Positions 1-8,802 are shown, counted from the stretch's first letter. The stretch is DNA of 48,845 nt from DASPFV01 sp035620975 (GCA_035620975.1 DASPFV010000173.1:1-48845), one strand, 5' to 3'. Notes: generated by a model from the sequence alone, not told the origin. Made by a program: numbers and translations.

Positions 1-41
1 ACTCACGACGTGAGTACGTCAATGCAAGACCTGACCCCAGC

Positions 42-2480
42 CTATTGCACCGCCTGCTGGATCTCCTCGTCGACAGGGAGACCCGTGTGGCTCTGCGCCG
101 CCGACGGCAGGAGCGCCAGCGCGAGGACCTCCTCGATGTGCGACACGAAGTGAATCTTCAGCTCGCGCCGCAGCTCGTCGGTCAGATCCTCCTTGATGTT
201 CTTTTCGTTCTGCTTCGGCAGGATCACTTCGGTGATGCCATGACGCCGCGCCGCGAGGACCTTCTCCTTGATGCCACCGACCGGCAGCACGCGGCCTGAG
301 AGCGTGATTTCCCCCGTCATCGCGATGTCCCCGCGGACGGCGCGGCCGGCCAGCTCCGAGGCGAGGGCCGTCACCATCGTCACGCCGGCGGATGGACCGT
401 CCTTCGGGATGGCTCCCGACGGCACGTGGAGGTGGATCTCCGCGTCCTTGTAGAAGGTCGGATCGACGCCGTAGCGCGTCGCGTTCGCCCGGAACCACGA
501 CAGCGCCGTGCGCGCCGATTCCTTCATGACGTCGCCCAGGTGCCCCGTGAGCGTCAGGGTGCCCCCGCCCTGCATGCGGGACGCCTCCACGAAGAGGACC
601 TCCCCGCCTGCCGGCGTCCAGGCCAGCCCGACCGCCACGCCGGGATCCTTCGTCCGGTTTTCGATCTCCTCGTCCAGGAATGTCGGCGCGCCGAGCATGT
701 CGGCAACGACATCCGGCGTGATCACGACGCGGGTGTCATCCCCTTCCGCCCGGCGCCGGGCCACCTTCCGGCAGAGCGCGCCGATCTCCCGTTCCAGGTT
801 GCGCACGCCCGCCTCGCGCGTGTAGCCGCGAATCACCGTGCGGATCGCCGGCTCGGTGAACTCGACCTGTTCGGCCGTGAGCCCGTGATTCTTCACCTGC
901 TTGCCGATCAGATGCTCGACCGCGATGTTGAGCTTCTCTTCCTCCGTGTACCCTGCCAGCTCGAGCACTTCCATCCGGTCGCGCAGCGCCGGCGGGACGG
1001 GATCCAGGACGTTCGCTGTCGTGAGAAAGAGCACTTCCGAGAGATCGAACGGCACGTCCAGGTAGTGATCCCTGAACGAATTGTTCTGCTCCGGGTCGAG
1101 GACCTCGAGCAGCGCCGAGGCGGGATCTCCGCGGAAGTCTGACCCGAGCTTGTCGATCTCGTCCAGGATGAACACCGGGTTCTTCGACTCGGCCCGGCGC
1201 AACCCCTGGATGATCTGGCCCGGCAGCGCCCCGATGTAGGTGCGCCGGTGCCCGCGGATTTCCGCCTCATCGCGCATGCCCCCGAGCGAGACGCGGACGA
1301 ACTTCCGGCCGAGCGAGTTCGCGATCGACCGCGCCAGCGACGTCTTGCCGACGCCCGGGGGCCCCAGGAAGCAGAGGATGGGGCCCTTGACATCCGGGTT
1401 CAGCTTGCGGACGGCCAGGTACTCGAGCACGCGATCCTTGACCTTGTCGAGGCCGGAGTGATCGGCGTCCAGCACTTCTTTCGTCCGGCGCAGATCGATC
1501 GAGTCCTCCGTCCGCCTGGCCCACGGCACGGCGACCAGCCAGTCGAGATAGGTGCGCGAGACCGTGTATTCGGCCGCGGCCACCGGCATCTTCGACAGCC
1601 GATCGAGCTCGCGCAGCGCCTCCTTGCGCACGCCTTCGGGCATCCCGGCGGCATCGATCTTTTCGCGCAGCTCGTCGATCTCCTTCGCCTGCTCGTCGCC
1701 TTCGCCCAGCTCCTTCTGAATGGCCTTGAGCTGCTCGCGCAGGAAGTACTCGCGCTGGTTCTTCCCGACCTCCGACTGCACTTGTGACTGGATCTTCGAG
1801 CCGAGCTCGAGCACCTCGAGCTCCTTGATCAGCAGCCGGTTGAGCACGTCCATCCGCGCCCGGATGTCGAGCGTCTCGAGGACCTCCTGTTTGATGGCGG
1901 TTCCGATGGTCGTCAGGCTCGAGGCAATGAAGTCCGCCAGCTTGCCGGGATCGGTGATATTGGCCGCCAGCGCCTGGAGGTCATCCGACAGCAGCGGCGA
2001 CAGCGACACCACCTGCTGGAAGTTGCTCTTGATATTGCGCTGAAGGGCGTCGATTTCGAGATGGTCCTCGTCGCGCAGGACCTCCTCCGCCGGCAGCACG
2101 GCGGCCTTCAGGTACGGTCGCGTCTGGACCAGCCGCTCCAGCCGCACGCGGGCCAGTCCCTGGACGATGAGCCGGAGGCTGCCGTCGGGCAGCTTGAACA
2201 TCTTGTGAATATGAGTCGCGGTGCCGACGGGGAAGAGCTCCTCCTGAGTCGGTTCCTCGACCGAGGCCTCCCGCTGCGTGAAGACGGCAATCATCCGGGC
2301 TGCCGACGTGGCTTCGTCGATGAGACGCACCGACGCCTCGCGCGCTACGGCCAGCGGCATGAACGAGTTCGGGAACAGGACGGTATCGCGCAGCGGCAGC
2401 ACGGGCAGCTCGCCCGGAATCGTCAGCGGACGCTCCCCGGACGACTCGTCCACGATCACACTGTCTTCTGGATCGCCCAT
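42..2480 (-). CDS. lon: Lon ATP-dependent protease (endopeptidase La)
   Basis: Cytoplasmic AAA+ serine protease that unfolds and degrades damaged and regulatory proteins. The 812 residues have the normal bacterial LonA layout. An N-terminal substrate-binding domain covers about 20-210. A helical region with a coiled coil covers about 215-290. The AAA+ module has Walker A GPPGVGKT at 373-380 and Walker B FILDEID near 437-443. The C-terminal S16 protease has its catalytic serine in KDGPSAG (about 697) and lysine in GGIKEK (about 740). The ATG start has AGGAG eight bases upstream. It lies downstream of the dksA-like gene on the same strand, separated by a hairpin that probably ends that transcript. 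Identity is not in doubt. Confidence 0.98.
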   Translation of the reverse strand: MGDPEDSVIVDESSGERPLTIPGELPVLPLRDTVLFPNSFMPLAVAREASVRLIDEATSAARMIAVFTQREASVEEPTQEELFPVGTATHIHKMFKLPDGSLRLIVQGLARVRLERLVQTRPYLKAAVLPAEEVLRDEDHLEIDALQRNIKSNFQQVVSLSPLLSDDLQALAANITDPGKLADFIASSLTTIGTAIKQEVLETLDIRARMDVLNRLLIKELEVLELGSKIQSQVQSEVGKNQREYFLREQLKAIQKELGEGDEQAKEIDELREKIDAAGMPEGVRKEALRELDRLSKMPVAAAEYTVSRTYLDWLVAVPWARRTEDSIDLRRTKEVLDADHSGLDKVKDRVLEYLAVRKLNPDVKGPILCFLGPPGVGKTSLARSIANSLGRKFVRVSLGGMRDEAEIRGHRRTYIGALPGQIIQGLRRAESKNPVFILDEIDKLGSDFRGDPASALLEVLDPEQNNSFRDHYLDVPFDLSEVLFLTTANVLDPVPPALRDRMEVLELAGYTEEEKLNIAVEHLIGKQVKNHGLTAEQVEFTEPAIRTVIRGYTREAGVRNLEREIGALCRKVARRRAEGDDTRVVITPDVVADMLGAPTFLDEEIENRTKDPGVAVGLAWTPAGGEVLFVEASRMQGGGTLTLTGHLGDVMKESARTALSWFRANATRYGVDPTFYKDAEIHLHVPSGAIPKDGPSAGVTMVTALASELAGRAVRGDIAMTGEITLSGRVLPVGGIKEKVLAARRHGITEVILPKQNEKNIKEDLTDELRRELKIHFVSHIEEVLALALLPSAAQSHTGLPVDEEIQQAVQ

Positions 2481-2553
2481 TCAAACGACTCCTGTCGGCG
2501 AGGGTCCGCCGTCCGCATTCCGCGCCTTCACCAGCCTGGACAGTACGCAAACA

Positions 2554-2592
2554 AGGGCGAAGTTGGCAAGCACGTACTGCCCACTTCGCCCT
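2554..2592 (-). terminator. Hairpin between the dksA-like gene and lon, probable terminator
   Basis: The arms AGGGCGAAGT (2554-2563) and ACTTCGCCCT (2583-2592) are perfect complements. The stem continues inward after one mismatch through GGCA/TGCC, leaving a 9-nt loop. Read on the minus strand it is followed by TTGTTTG, a modest T-rich tail. It sits after the dksA-like stop and before lon. A possible lon promoter (TTGCCA, 18 nt, TACTGT) overlaps its downstream arm, so it could also affect lon expression. Confidence 0.5.
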
Positions 2593-2661
2593 CGTGTGCG
2601 GCGACCCGGTGAAGCGGACCGGTCCGCCGGACCGGCGCCGCCTGGCGTCAGGCGCTCGCGC

Positions 2662-3132
2662 TCAGCCCTGCATGTCGAGGAAGAGCGAGGCGGCCCCCCG
2701 ACGCTGCGACATCATGCGCTCGCGCTGCTGCGCGACTTCCCGCGCTTCCTCGCAGTCCTTGCAGCGAAGGGCGAACGGCAGCGCCCGGAGGCGGCGCTCC
2801 GAGATTTCCTCGCCGCACTCGAAGCAGTACCCGAACGTGCCCTCGTCCAGCCGGCGCAGCGCCTCTTCAATCTTCGCGAGCGTCTCGGCTTTCATCTGGA
2901 TGAGCGCGAACTCGATGTCGTCCTGGATGTCGGCCTCGGACGTCTCGGCGGCATCGAGCACACCGTGCGTCGGGCTGTTGGCCCCCTCCGTCCGCACGTC
3001 GCGAATCTTCTCGTGCACCTCGCTGAGAATCTCGCGCCGACGCTCCTCGAGGATCCGCTTCAGCTCCGCGTATCGATCCCGGTTCATCTCGCCACCGGGG
3101 GCTTTTGACTTATGAGTGCTCGCCGTGCTCAT
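2662..3132 (-). CDS. DksA/TraR-family zinc-finger protein
   Basis: A 156-residue protein of the DksA/TraR family. Members bind in the RNA polymerase secondary channel and change promoter response to (p)ppGpp. A long charged N-terminal helical region (about 17-100) is followed by a C4 zinc finger of the form CFEC...CKDC (about 112-135), then a short charged tail. I chose the ATG at 3132 because AAGGAG lies about ten bases upstream and the family-like sequence starts there. The frame stays open further upstream but looks non-coding. The (p)ppGpp synthase/hydrolase gene is 2 kb away, which fits but does not prove a shared role. Whether it works like true DksA or a shorter TraR-like relative cannot be decided from sequence. 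Confidence 0.88.
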   Translation of the reverse strand: MSTASTHKSKAPGGEMNRDRYAELKRILEERRREILSEVHEKIRDVRTEGANSPTHGVLDAAETSEADIQDDIEFALIQMKAETLAKIEEALRRLDEGTFGYCFECGEEISERRLRALPFALRCKDCEEAREVAQQRERMMSQRRGAASLFLDMQG

Positions 3133-3549
3133 GTGACTTCCGCTCCTTTCGCGTCTTCCTCCCTCGAAGTCGCGGTCCGTTATGCAATAGATCTGCCAGC
3201 GTCGCAGGCCATCGCACCAGGGTGCGTTCGGCCAGGCTTGACGAAGCGTCGGAAGGGGGAATGGGGGGTTGCGTGGGGAGGATCCAGGAAACCGTTCGCG
3301 ATCCAGCCCGGTCAACCGCCGCGCGCCGCTCCTCCGATACGCCGGATGTGGCTCATGACCAAAGGTTTACACCCACTGCTCCGTTTCCGTGGCGTCTGGC
3401 TCAACGCGTATTTGACCCTTTAGACGCCAGACCCCCCTGGATCGGTTCGGTCAGGCCGTCGCACTGAGTAGTGGTGGAAGCTCGTCGGTTGAGCCGGGAG
3501 TGCGGCAGTGCGGCCACGGCTGTCCGGGGCCACACCGCCACACCGTGGG
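3133..3549. other. 417-bp intergenic region, no gene seen
   Basis: It should hold the promoter of the dksA-like gene at its left end, but I find no convincing -35/-10 pair. The only structure is an 8-bp inverted repeat, TGGCGTCT (3390-3397) with AGACGCCA (3422-3429), downstream of the gene at 3550-4140. That could be a weak transcript end. It has no T-tract. Open frames across the region look like GC-rich noise. Confidence 0.5.
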
Positions 3550-4140
3550 CTACTGGATGAAGCGCTTGCCGATCGAGCGGTTGGGGAGGATGCCCCGGTC
3601 GAGCAGGCGCTGCCCGTCGCGAAGGCTGCCGGTCCGGAGCCACTTCTCGTAGAGCCGCAGCACGTCGGTCGGCGTCGCCAGCGCGGTGCGTTCGCTGATG
3701 TCCGACAGCACGTCCATGAACCCCACGAATTTGGACGCGAGCTCGCCAAACACTTCCGAGAACGCCTCGTCCTCGGAGCGGCTCAGCGAACCGTACGCGT
3801 ACTCGCCCATGGACTTGTAGTAGTCCACGTCGATCAGGCGGCGCCGGAAGCTCTCGGAGAAGAAGCCCGACATGAAAAGCGAGAAGTCGCCGAGGCTGCG
3901 AAGGCGGGTGCGCTGCTCGAGACCCGCGCTGTCGAGCGCGCGCGCCAGCTGCACGGCCAGCGGTACGGCGTCATCGGGCGTCCCGGGCCGGGCATCCAGC
4001 CGCACGTACTGGCAGAGCAGGTTGACGAGGTAGTACTCGGTCAGATCGCCAGCCTGAAGGTGCTGCCGGTGCAGCGCGGCTTCGACCAGCTCCCTGAAGT
4101 ACTCCGCCGGTGTCTGCTCGTTCAGGAGCGGACGGTCCAC
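3550..4140 (-). CDS. Conserved-looking protein of unknown function
   Basis: A 196-residue soluble protein with no signal peptide or membrane segment. I do not recognise a named domain. It is predicted mostly helical, with a distinctive central stretch GDFSLFMSGFF (about 84-94) and a following DVDYYKSMGEYAY. The GTG start at 4140 is supported by a strong ribosome site, GGGAGGAGGAGG, about eight bases upstream. A good promoter (TTGAAA, 16 nt, TATAAT) lies at 4263-4290. The gene is divergent from another unknown gene at 4374, and a perfect inverted repeat lies between them. Codon use and start signals make it a real gene. No function is proposed. Confidence 0.85.
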   Translation of the reverse strand: MDRPLLNEQTPAEYFRELVEAALHRQHLQAGDLTEYYLVNLLCQYVRLDARPGTPDDAVPLAVQLARALDSAGLEQRTRLRSLGDFSLFMSGFFSESFRRRLIDVDYYKSMGEYAYGSLSRSEDEAFSEVFGELASKFVGFMDVLSDISERTALATPTDVLRLYEKWLRTGSLRDGQRLLDRGILPNRSIGKRFIQ

Positions 4141-4262
4141 AGTGCGGTCCTCCTCCTCCCGAGGCCGGCTGCCTTGCTCCGGCCTTGCTGGGGTCGGAAA
4201 TGCAAGTCATGTTCCGAGCGGATCGGTGCGCCGAATGCTGCATGTGTGGGGAAATTGGCCCG

Positions 4263-4290
4263 ATTATACGTAGTTGTCGCCCCTTTTCAA
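4263..4290 (-). promoter_or_regulatory. Sigma70-type promoter for the gene at 3550-4140
   Basis: On the minus strand TTGAAA (4285-4290) and TATAAT (4263-4268) are separated by 16 bases, matching 5 of 6 and 6 of 6 consensus bases. The leader would be about 115 nt. The -35 box lies inside the left arm of the inverted repeat at 4278-4319, so a protein bound there would be placed to block it. Confidence 0.7.
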
Positions 4291-4319
4291 GAAGCCGGCG
4301 CACCTGCTGAAAAGGGGCG
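4278..4319. repeat. Perfect 12-bp inverted repeat in a divergent control region
   Basis: CGCCCCTTTTCA (4278-4289) and its exact complement TGAAAAGGGGCG (4308-4319) are 18 bases apart. The left arm covers the -35 box of the minus-strand gene. The right arm lies in the -35 area of a possible plus-strand promoter whose -10 is TACAAT (4332-4337). It could be a two-site operator or a hairpin. A partial copy, GAAAAGGGGCG, also occurs in the rpmB leader (5111-5121). Confidence 0.6.
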
Positions 4320-4373
4320 TCCACCATCCGGTACAATGAGTCAGCCTGACGCAGGAACTTACAGAACTGTCTC

Positions 4374-5039
4374 ATGACCACGATTTCGTGCCCGTTGTGT
4401 CGGACCCGCCGGGCGAAGCGCGGCTGTCCGGCCCTCGGCCGTGACATCTGCCCCGTCTGCTGCGGGACGAAGCGGCTCGTCGAGATCGACTGTCCTCAGA
4501 GCTGTCCATATCTGTCCTCGTCCCGCGCCCACCCGCCGGCTGTCGTGCAGAAGCGGCAGGACCGCGATCTTGGATTCCTGCTGCCGCTCTGGTCGCGGCT
4601 CACCGAACCCCAGCACCACCTCCTCCTGCTCTTCCAGGCCATCACGCTCAAGCACGCCGGCGAGAGCCTGCTGCCGCTCCGGGATGAGGACGTGGCGGAG
4701 GCGGCGGCCGTCACGGCGGCCACGCTGGAGACGGCGCGGAAAGGCATCATCTACGAGCACCAGGCTGGCGCCCTGCCGGCCCAGCGGCTGGCCGGCGAGC
4801 TTCGCGGAGCCATCGACGAATTCGTGCGGCAGGCCGGCGGCGCCCGTCCGCCGGCGTTCGAGCGGGACGCCGCCGTCGCCCTCCGGTGCATCGAGACGAC
4901 CGCGCGGAAGGCGGCGGAGGCCTTGCCGACCGACGAGCCGCCCGTCTATCTCAGGTTGATCGGCCGCGTGCTGAAGCAGACGGAGGAGCGCGAAGACACC
5001 CCTGCCGAGCCGCGCGATCGTCTCATCATCCCCGGATAG
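4374..5039 (+). CDS. Cysteine-rich N-terminal zinc-binding protein, unknown function
   Basis: A 221-residue protein with eight cysteines in the first 44 residues (C6, C9, C18, C26, C29, C30, C40, C44), arranged as CPLC, CPVCC and CPxxCPYL. These almost certainly bind one or two metal ions. The rest is helical and charged, without membrane segments. I recall similar Cys-rich heads in unannotated proteins of Acidobacteriota and relatives, but no tested function. The ATG at 4374 lies 36 bases after a possible -10 (TACAAT); no clear ribosome site is visible. It is divergent from the unknown gene at 3550-4140 and 102 bases upstream of rpmB, which has its own promoter. Confidence 0.85.
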   Translation: MTTISCPLCRTRRAKRGCPALGRDICPVCCGTKRLVEIDCPQSCPYLSSSRAHPPAVVQKRQDRDLGFLLPLWSRLTEPQHHLLLLFQAITLKHAGESLLPLRDEDVAEAAAVTAATLETARKGIIYEHQAGALPAQRLAGELRGAIDEFVRQAGGARPPAFERDAAVALRCIETTARKAAEALPTDEPPVYLRLIGRVLKQTEEREDTPAEPRDRLIIPG

Positions 5040-5084
5040 AGCCGACGAGCCCCGAGCGGCCGCAGGCACCCTGCGCAACCCGTG

Positions 5085-5093
5085 TGCTATAAT
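5085..5093 (+). promoter_or_regulatory. Extended -10 promoter of rpmB
   Basis: TG, one base, then TATAAT (5088-5093) is a consensus extended -10. There is no good -35, as is usual for this class. Transcription would start near 5100, giving a leader of about 42 nt that contains GAAAAGGGGCG (5111-5121). Confidence 0.65.
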
Positions 5094-5141
5094 TCGACGT
5101 TTGCAGGCCCGAAAAGGGGCGTGCAGTCAGAGTGCTCAGTC

Positions 5142-5333
5142 ATGGCCAAGCGGTGTGAACTCTGCGGGAAGGGGCCGGTCGTCGGCCGCAACATCAGCCA
5201 TGCGCACAACGTGTCGCCCCGGCGGTTCGAGCCGAACCTCCAGCGCGTCCGTGCGCTCGTGAACGGCGGGGTCCGACGGCTGCGCGTCTGCACGCGCTGC
5301 CTGCGCTCGAACAAGGTCGTCAAAGCCGCCTGA
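5142..5333 (+). CDS. rpmB: 50S ribosomal protein L28
   Basis: A 63-residue L28 of the large ribosomal subunit. The sequence starts MAKRCELCGKGP and keeps the family block with N-x-S-H-A-H-N and RRF. Paired cysteines at both ends (CELC and CTRC) mark the zinc-binding form of L28. Genomes with this form often also carry a cysteine-free copy for zinc shortage. The ATG at 5142 is the family start; upstream in-frame codons are leader. The gene is monocistronic, has its own extended -10 promoter, and converges on rel 26 bases downstream. Confidence 0.97.
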   Translation: MAKRCELCGKGPVVGRNISHAHNVSPRRFEPNLQRVRALVNGGVRRLRVCTRCLRSNKVVKAA

Positions 5334-5359
5334 TCTACGGGCGGTTCGCGAGCCGGCCC

Positions 5360-7513
5360 CTACCGGGTCGCGCGTTCCACGTCCACGACGCCGTCGATCG
5401 CCTTGAGCGACTTGATGACCTTCTGGAGGTGCTTCACGTCGCTGATCTCGACGGTCATGTCGATACGGCCAATCTGGTCGTCGACCTTCGCCTCGACATT
5501 GCGGATGTTCGTGTTGATCCCGGCAATCCGTGAGCTCACGTCGGCCAGGATCCCCTTGCGGTCCTCCACCTGGATCGTCAGCCGCACCGTGTACGGAGCG
5601 CTGTCGGCCCCCTTGTCCCACTCCACGTCGATGCGCCGATCCGGATCGTAGAGGAGGTTCATCACGTTCGGGCAGGCCGCGGCGTGGACCGAGACGCCTT
5701 TGCCGCGCGTGATGTACCCGACGATCTTCTCCCCGCGGATCGGGTTGCAGCACCGGGCTCTGAACACCATGAGGTCGTCTATGCCCCGCACTTTGATCTT
5801 CTCGTCGCCGGCGCCGAGGACCCGGCGCACCACCGACACGAGGCCGGTTTCGGGCGCCGCTTCCTTGAGCTGCTCCTGGGGCACGAGCTTCGTGAGCACG
5901 GTGCGGGCCGAGAGCTTGCCGTAGCCAATCGCGGCGTAGAGCTCCTCGGGCTTCTGCATCCCGTACTCCGCCGCGACGCGCGCGAACGTCTCTCCCTCCC
6001 CCACGGTCTTCATGGCCAGGCCGAACCGCCGCGCCTCCTTCTCGAACAGCTTGCGCCCGAGCTCGTAGCTGCGGACCTTCTCCTCGGCCTGGATGAAGTG
6101 CCTGATCTTGTTCCGCGCCCGCGAGGTCGCGACGAAGTTCAGCCAGTCGCGGCTCGGCTTGTGCCCCGGCGTCGTGATGATCTCGACAATGTCGCCGTTC
6201 CGGAGACGGGTGCGGAGCGGCACCATCTTGCCATTGACGCGCGCGCCCACACACTGGTGCCCGACGTCGGTGTGAATCGCGTAGGCGAAGTCCACCGGTG
6301 TGGCATCGCGCGGCAGCGCCTTGACCTCCCCCTTCGGCGTGAAGATGTAGACCTCCTCGGGGTAGAGATCGATCTTCAGGTTCTGCAGGAACTCCTGCGG
6401 GTCCCGCACCTCCTGCTGCCACTCCAGGAGCTGCCGCAGCCACAGGAAGTACTGCTCGTCGCGGTTCGCGCCGATGCGGCCCTCCTTGTACTTCCAGTGC
6501 GCCGCGATCCCCTCCTCGGCGGTCCCGTGCATCTCCGCCGTGCGGATCTGCACCTCGAAGGGGAAGCCCCGTTCGCTCACGACGGACGTGTGGAGGGATT
6601 GATAGCCGTTGGGACGCGGCATCGCGATGAAGTCCTTGATGCGTCCCGGCACGGGCGACCACGTCTGGTGGATGATGCCGAGCGCCGCGTAGCAGTCCTT
6701 CACCGACTGCGTCACGATTCGCAGGGCCACCAGGTCGTAGACCTGGTCGAGATCGATCTTCTGGCGCTTGAGCTTCTGGTGGATGCTGAACAGCCGCTTG
6801 ATCCGGCCGTCGATGTGGATCACCGGCACCAGGGATTCCACGAGCTTGGCCGAGATCGTCTTCTTCAGCTCCTCGATCTGCCCTTCCGTCACGCGGCGGC
6901 GGCTCTCGACCCGTGCCCGCAGCGACTCGTATGCCTTCGGCTCCAGGTATTTGAACGCCAGCTCCTCCAGCTCGTTCTTCAACTTGCTCATGCCCAGCCG
7001 GTTGGCGATCGGAGCATAGATGTCCCGGGTCTCCTGCGCGATCTTCAGCCGGCGCTCCTCGGGCAGATGGTGGAGCGTGCGCATATTGTGCAACCGATCG
7101 GCCAGCTTCACCAGGATCACCCGGATGTCGTCGACCATCGCCAGCAGCATCTTGCGGAAGTTCTCCGCCTGCCGCTCCTCGCTCGACGAGAATCGGATGG
7201 CGCCCAGTTTCGTGACGCCCTCCACGACGTGGGCGACGTCGGCGCCGAACAGCTCGCGAATCCGCTCGATGGGGGTGTCCGTGTCCTCGACGATGTCGTG
7301 GAGGAGGCCGGCGGCGATGGCCACGACGTCCAGCTTCATGTCCGCCAGCAGATCGGCGACTTCCAGGGGATGCACGAGATACGGCTCGCCGGAATGGCGG
7401 ACCTGGCCCTTGTGCTCGAAGGCGGAGAACACGTAGGCCCGCCTGAGCAGTTCGATATCGGCCTCGGGATTGGACGCCCGGACCTTCTCGATGAGGTCCT
7501 CGAACCGAATCAT
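5360..7513 (-). CDS. rel: Bifunctional (p)ppGpp synthase/hydrolase (Rel/SpoT)
   Basis: Makes and destroys the stringent-response alarmone (p)ppGpp. About 717 residues in the classical long order. The HD hydrolase comes first (HKGQVRHSGEPYLVHP and LLHDIVEDT). The synthase follows, with the R-x-K signature typical of bifunctional enzymes (RIKRLFSIHQK) and the substrate loop RPNGYQSLH. Next come a TGS domain (YIFTPKGEV...), a middle region with cysteines (ARCCNPI) and a C-terminal ACT domain. Both active sites look intact, so it is probably the only long RSH enzyme. I prefer the ATG at 7513, because homologues begin MIRFEDL. An in-frame ATG at 7549 adds 12 residues, and neither has a well-spaced ribosome site. 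It is divergent from the TPR lipoprotein gene. Confidence 0.95.
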   Translation of the reverse strand: MIRFEDLIEKVRASNPEADIELLRRAYVFSAFEHKGQVRHSGEPYLVHPLEVADLLADMKLDVVAIAAGLLHDIVEDTDTPIERIRELFGADVAHVVEGVTKLGAIRFSSSEERQAENFRKMLLAMVDDIRVILVKLADRLHNMRTLHHLPEERRLKIAQETRDIYAPIANRLGMSKLKNELEELAFKYLEPKAYESLRARVESRRRVTEGQIEELKKTISAKLVESLVPVIHIDGRIKRLFSIHQKLKRQKIDLDQVYDLVALRIVTQSVKDCYAALGIIHQTWSPVPGRIKDFIAMPRPNGYQSLHTSVVSERGFPFEVQIRTAEMHGTAEEGIAAHWKYKEGRIGANRDEQYFLWLRQLLEWQQEVRDPQEFLQNLKIDLYPEEVYIFTPKGEVKALPRDATPVDFAYAIHTDVGHQCVGARVNGKMVPLRTRLRNGDIVEIITTPGHKPSRDWLNFVATSRARNKIRHFIQAEEKVRSYELGRKLFEKEARRFGLAMKTVGEGETFARVAAEYGMQKPEELYAAIGYGKLSARTVLTKLVPQEQLKEAAPETGLVSVVRRVLGAGDEKIKVRGIDDLMVFRARCCNPIRGEKIVGYITRGKGVSVHAAACPNVMNLLYDPDRRIDVEWDKGADSAPYTVRLTIQVEDRKGILADVSSRIAGINTNIRNVEAKVDDQIGRIDMTVEISDVKHLQKVIKSLKAIDGVVDVERATR

Positions 7514-7599
7514 GTCTGCGGTGTCTAACCCTTCAGGACGCGGAGCCATCGCGACCCCGGCCCGTCCCCTTGTGCGGTATCCGGGGCGTCTGGAGGCGG

Positions 7600-7629
7600 T
7601 TGACTGGGCGTTTTTCGGTTCACTATACT
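7600..7629 (+). promoter_or_regulatory. Sigma70-type promoter for the TPR lipoprotein gene
   Basis: TTGACT (7600-7605) and TATACT (7624-7629) with an 18-base spacer, each matching 5 of 6 consensus bases. It predicts a start near 7636 and a leader of about 140 nt before the ATG at 7779. I saw no recognisable riboswitch in that leader. Confidence 0.7.
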
Positions 7630-7778
7630 GGCCCGGTTTCGCTGCGGCAATCCTCCCGCTGGTGCCGGTGCACAGCCCGGATCGTCACAGGAAAACGCGC
7701 CTGGATCCATTCTAATACCCACGTCGAGACGCGCCGCGGGCGGGCCGCTTCGGGCAGGTCGTGGCGTTCGAGGGACGC

Positions 7779-8741
7779 ATGAAGCGATTCACAGCAGTAT
7801 CGGCGGCGGCGGTGATCGTGGGGCTGGCGGTCGGGGCGGCCGGCTGCGGCAAATACTCCTTCAGCAGCCTGCGGGCGAGGAAAGCTTACCTGGAAGCCAA
7901 CGACCTGTACCGCGCCCAGGACTGGCGGCAGGCCGCCGAGCGCTACGAGGTGGCAGCCGCCAACGACCCGACGCTGCCCGGGGTGCACTTCTTCCTCGGA
8001 AACAGCTACGACAACCTGTACAAGCCGGGGCGCCCTGACGATCCCGAGAACCAGGCCTTCATCGAGAAGGCCATCCAGAATTACCAGAAATCGGCGGAGT
8101 CCGATACCGACCCCCTGATGCGGCAGCGCGCCATGGAGTACCTCGTGGCAGCCTACGGTCCCGACAAGCTGAACGACCCCTCCCAGCAGGAGCCCATCGT
8201 CAAGCGGCTGATCGCCGCCTCGCCGAACGAGCCGACCAACTACTTCGCCCTCTCCAAGATTTACCAGGACGCGGGCCGATACGAGGAGGCCGAGCAGGCG
8301 CTGCTGAAGGCCAAGGAGGTCAAGCCGAACGATCCGACGGTCTACACGACGCTCTCGCAGTTCTATAACAGCCAGGGTGATTTCGAGAGGACGATGGAGC
8401 CGCTGCAGCAGGCCGCCAACCTGACTCCCGACAATCCGCAGGGCTTCCACCTCGTCGCGACGTACTACGAGGAGAAGGTCCGTAAGGATCACCGGCTGCC
8501 CCCGGCGCAGGCGAAGGAGTACATTCAGAAGGCCATCGAGGCGGAGGACAAGGCCCTGTCGCTGAATCCGGACTACACCGACGCGTTGATCTACAAGAAC
8601 ATCCTCCTGCGGCACCAGGCCCGTCTCGAAACGGACCGCGACCGGCAGGCGGCCCTCATCAAGGAAGCCGACCAGCTGCGCGACAAGGCGATGGAGCTGA
8701 ATCGGAAGAAGGCGACGGGGCAGGGGACGGGCAGCCGCTAG
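7779..8741 (+). CDS. TPR-repeat lipoprotein
   Basis: A 320-residue envelope protein. It begins with a lipoprotein-type signal (MKRFTAVSAAAVIVGLAVG) and a cysteine after AAG, so it is probably lipidated. The -3 position of the lipobox is Ala rather than Leu, which is tolerated. The mature part is a chain of about five to seven tetratricopeptide repeats, a protein-binding scaffold. I chose the ATG at 7779 because GAGGGA precedes it closely and the signal peptide starts there; a GTG at 7761 is possible. It stands alone between rel and the convergent exbD operon, ending in a bidirectional terminator. Its partner is unknown. Confidence 0.9.
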   Translation: MKRFTAVSAAAVIVGLAVGAAGCGKYSFSSLRARKAYLEANDLYRAQDWRQAAERYEVAAANDPTLPGVHFFLGNSYDNLYKPGRPDDPENQAFIEKAIQNYQKSAESDTDPLMRQRAMEYLVAAYGPDKLNDPSQQEPIVKRLIAASPNEPTNYFALSKIYQDAGRYEEAEQALLKAKEVKPNDPTVYTTLSQFYNSQGDFERTMEPLQQAANLTPDNPQGFHLVATYYEEKVRKDHRLPPAQAKEYIQKAIEAEDKALSLNPDYTDALIYKNILLRHQARLETDRDRQAALIKEADQLRDKAMELNRKKATGQGTGSR

Positions 8742-8802
8742 CGGCGGCGAGGCACGGGGCAAAGAAGAGCCCCTGAAGGAAAAGGGGGCGACCCCGAAAA
8801 TG

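Noticed and set aside
1..15. Palindrome ACTCACG-A-CGTGAGT at the left edge
   Set aside because: It is exact (7-bp arms around one base), but it lies at the window boundary downstream of lon with no context, so its role cannot be judged.
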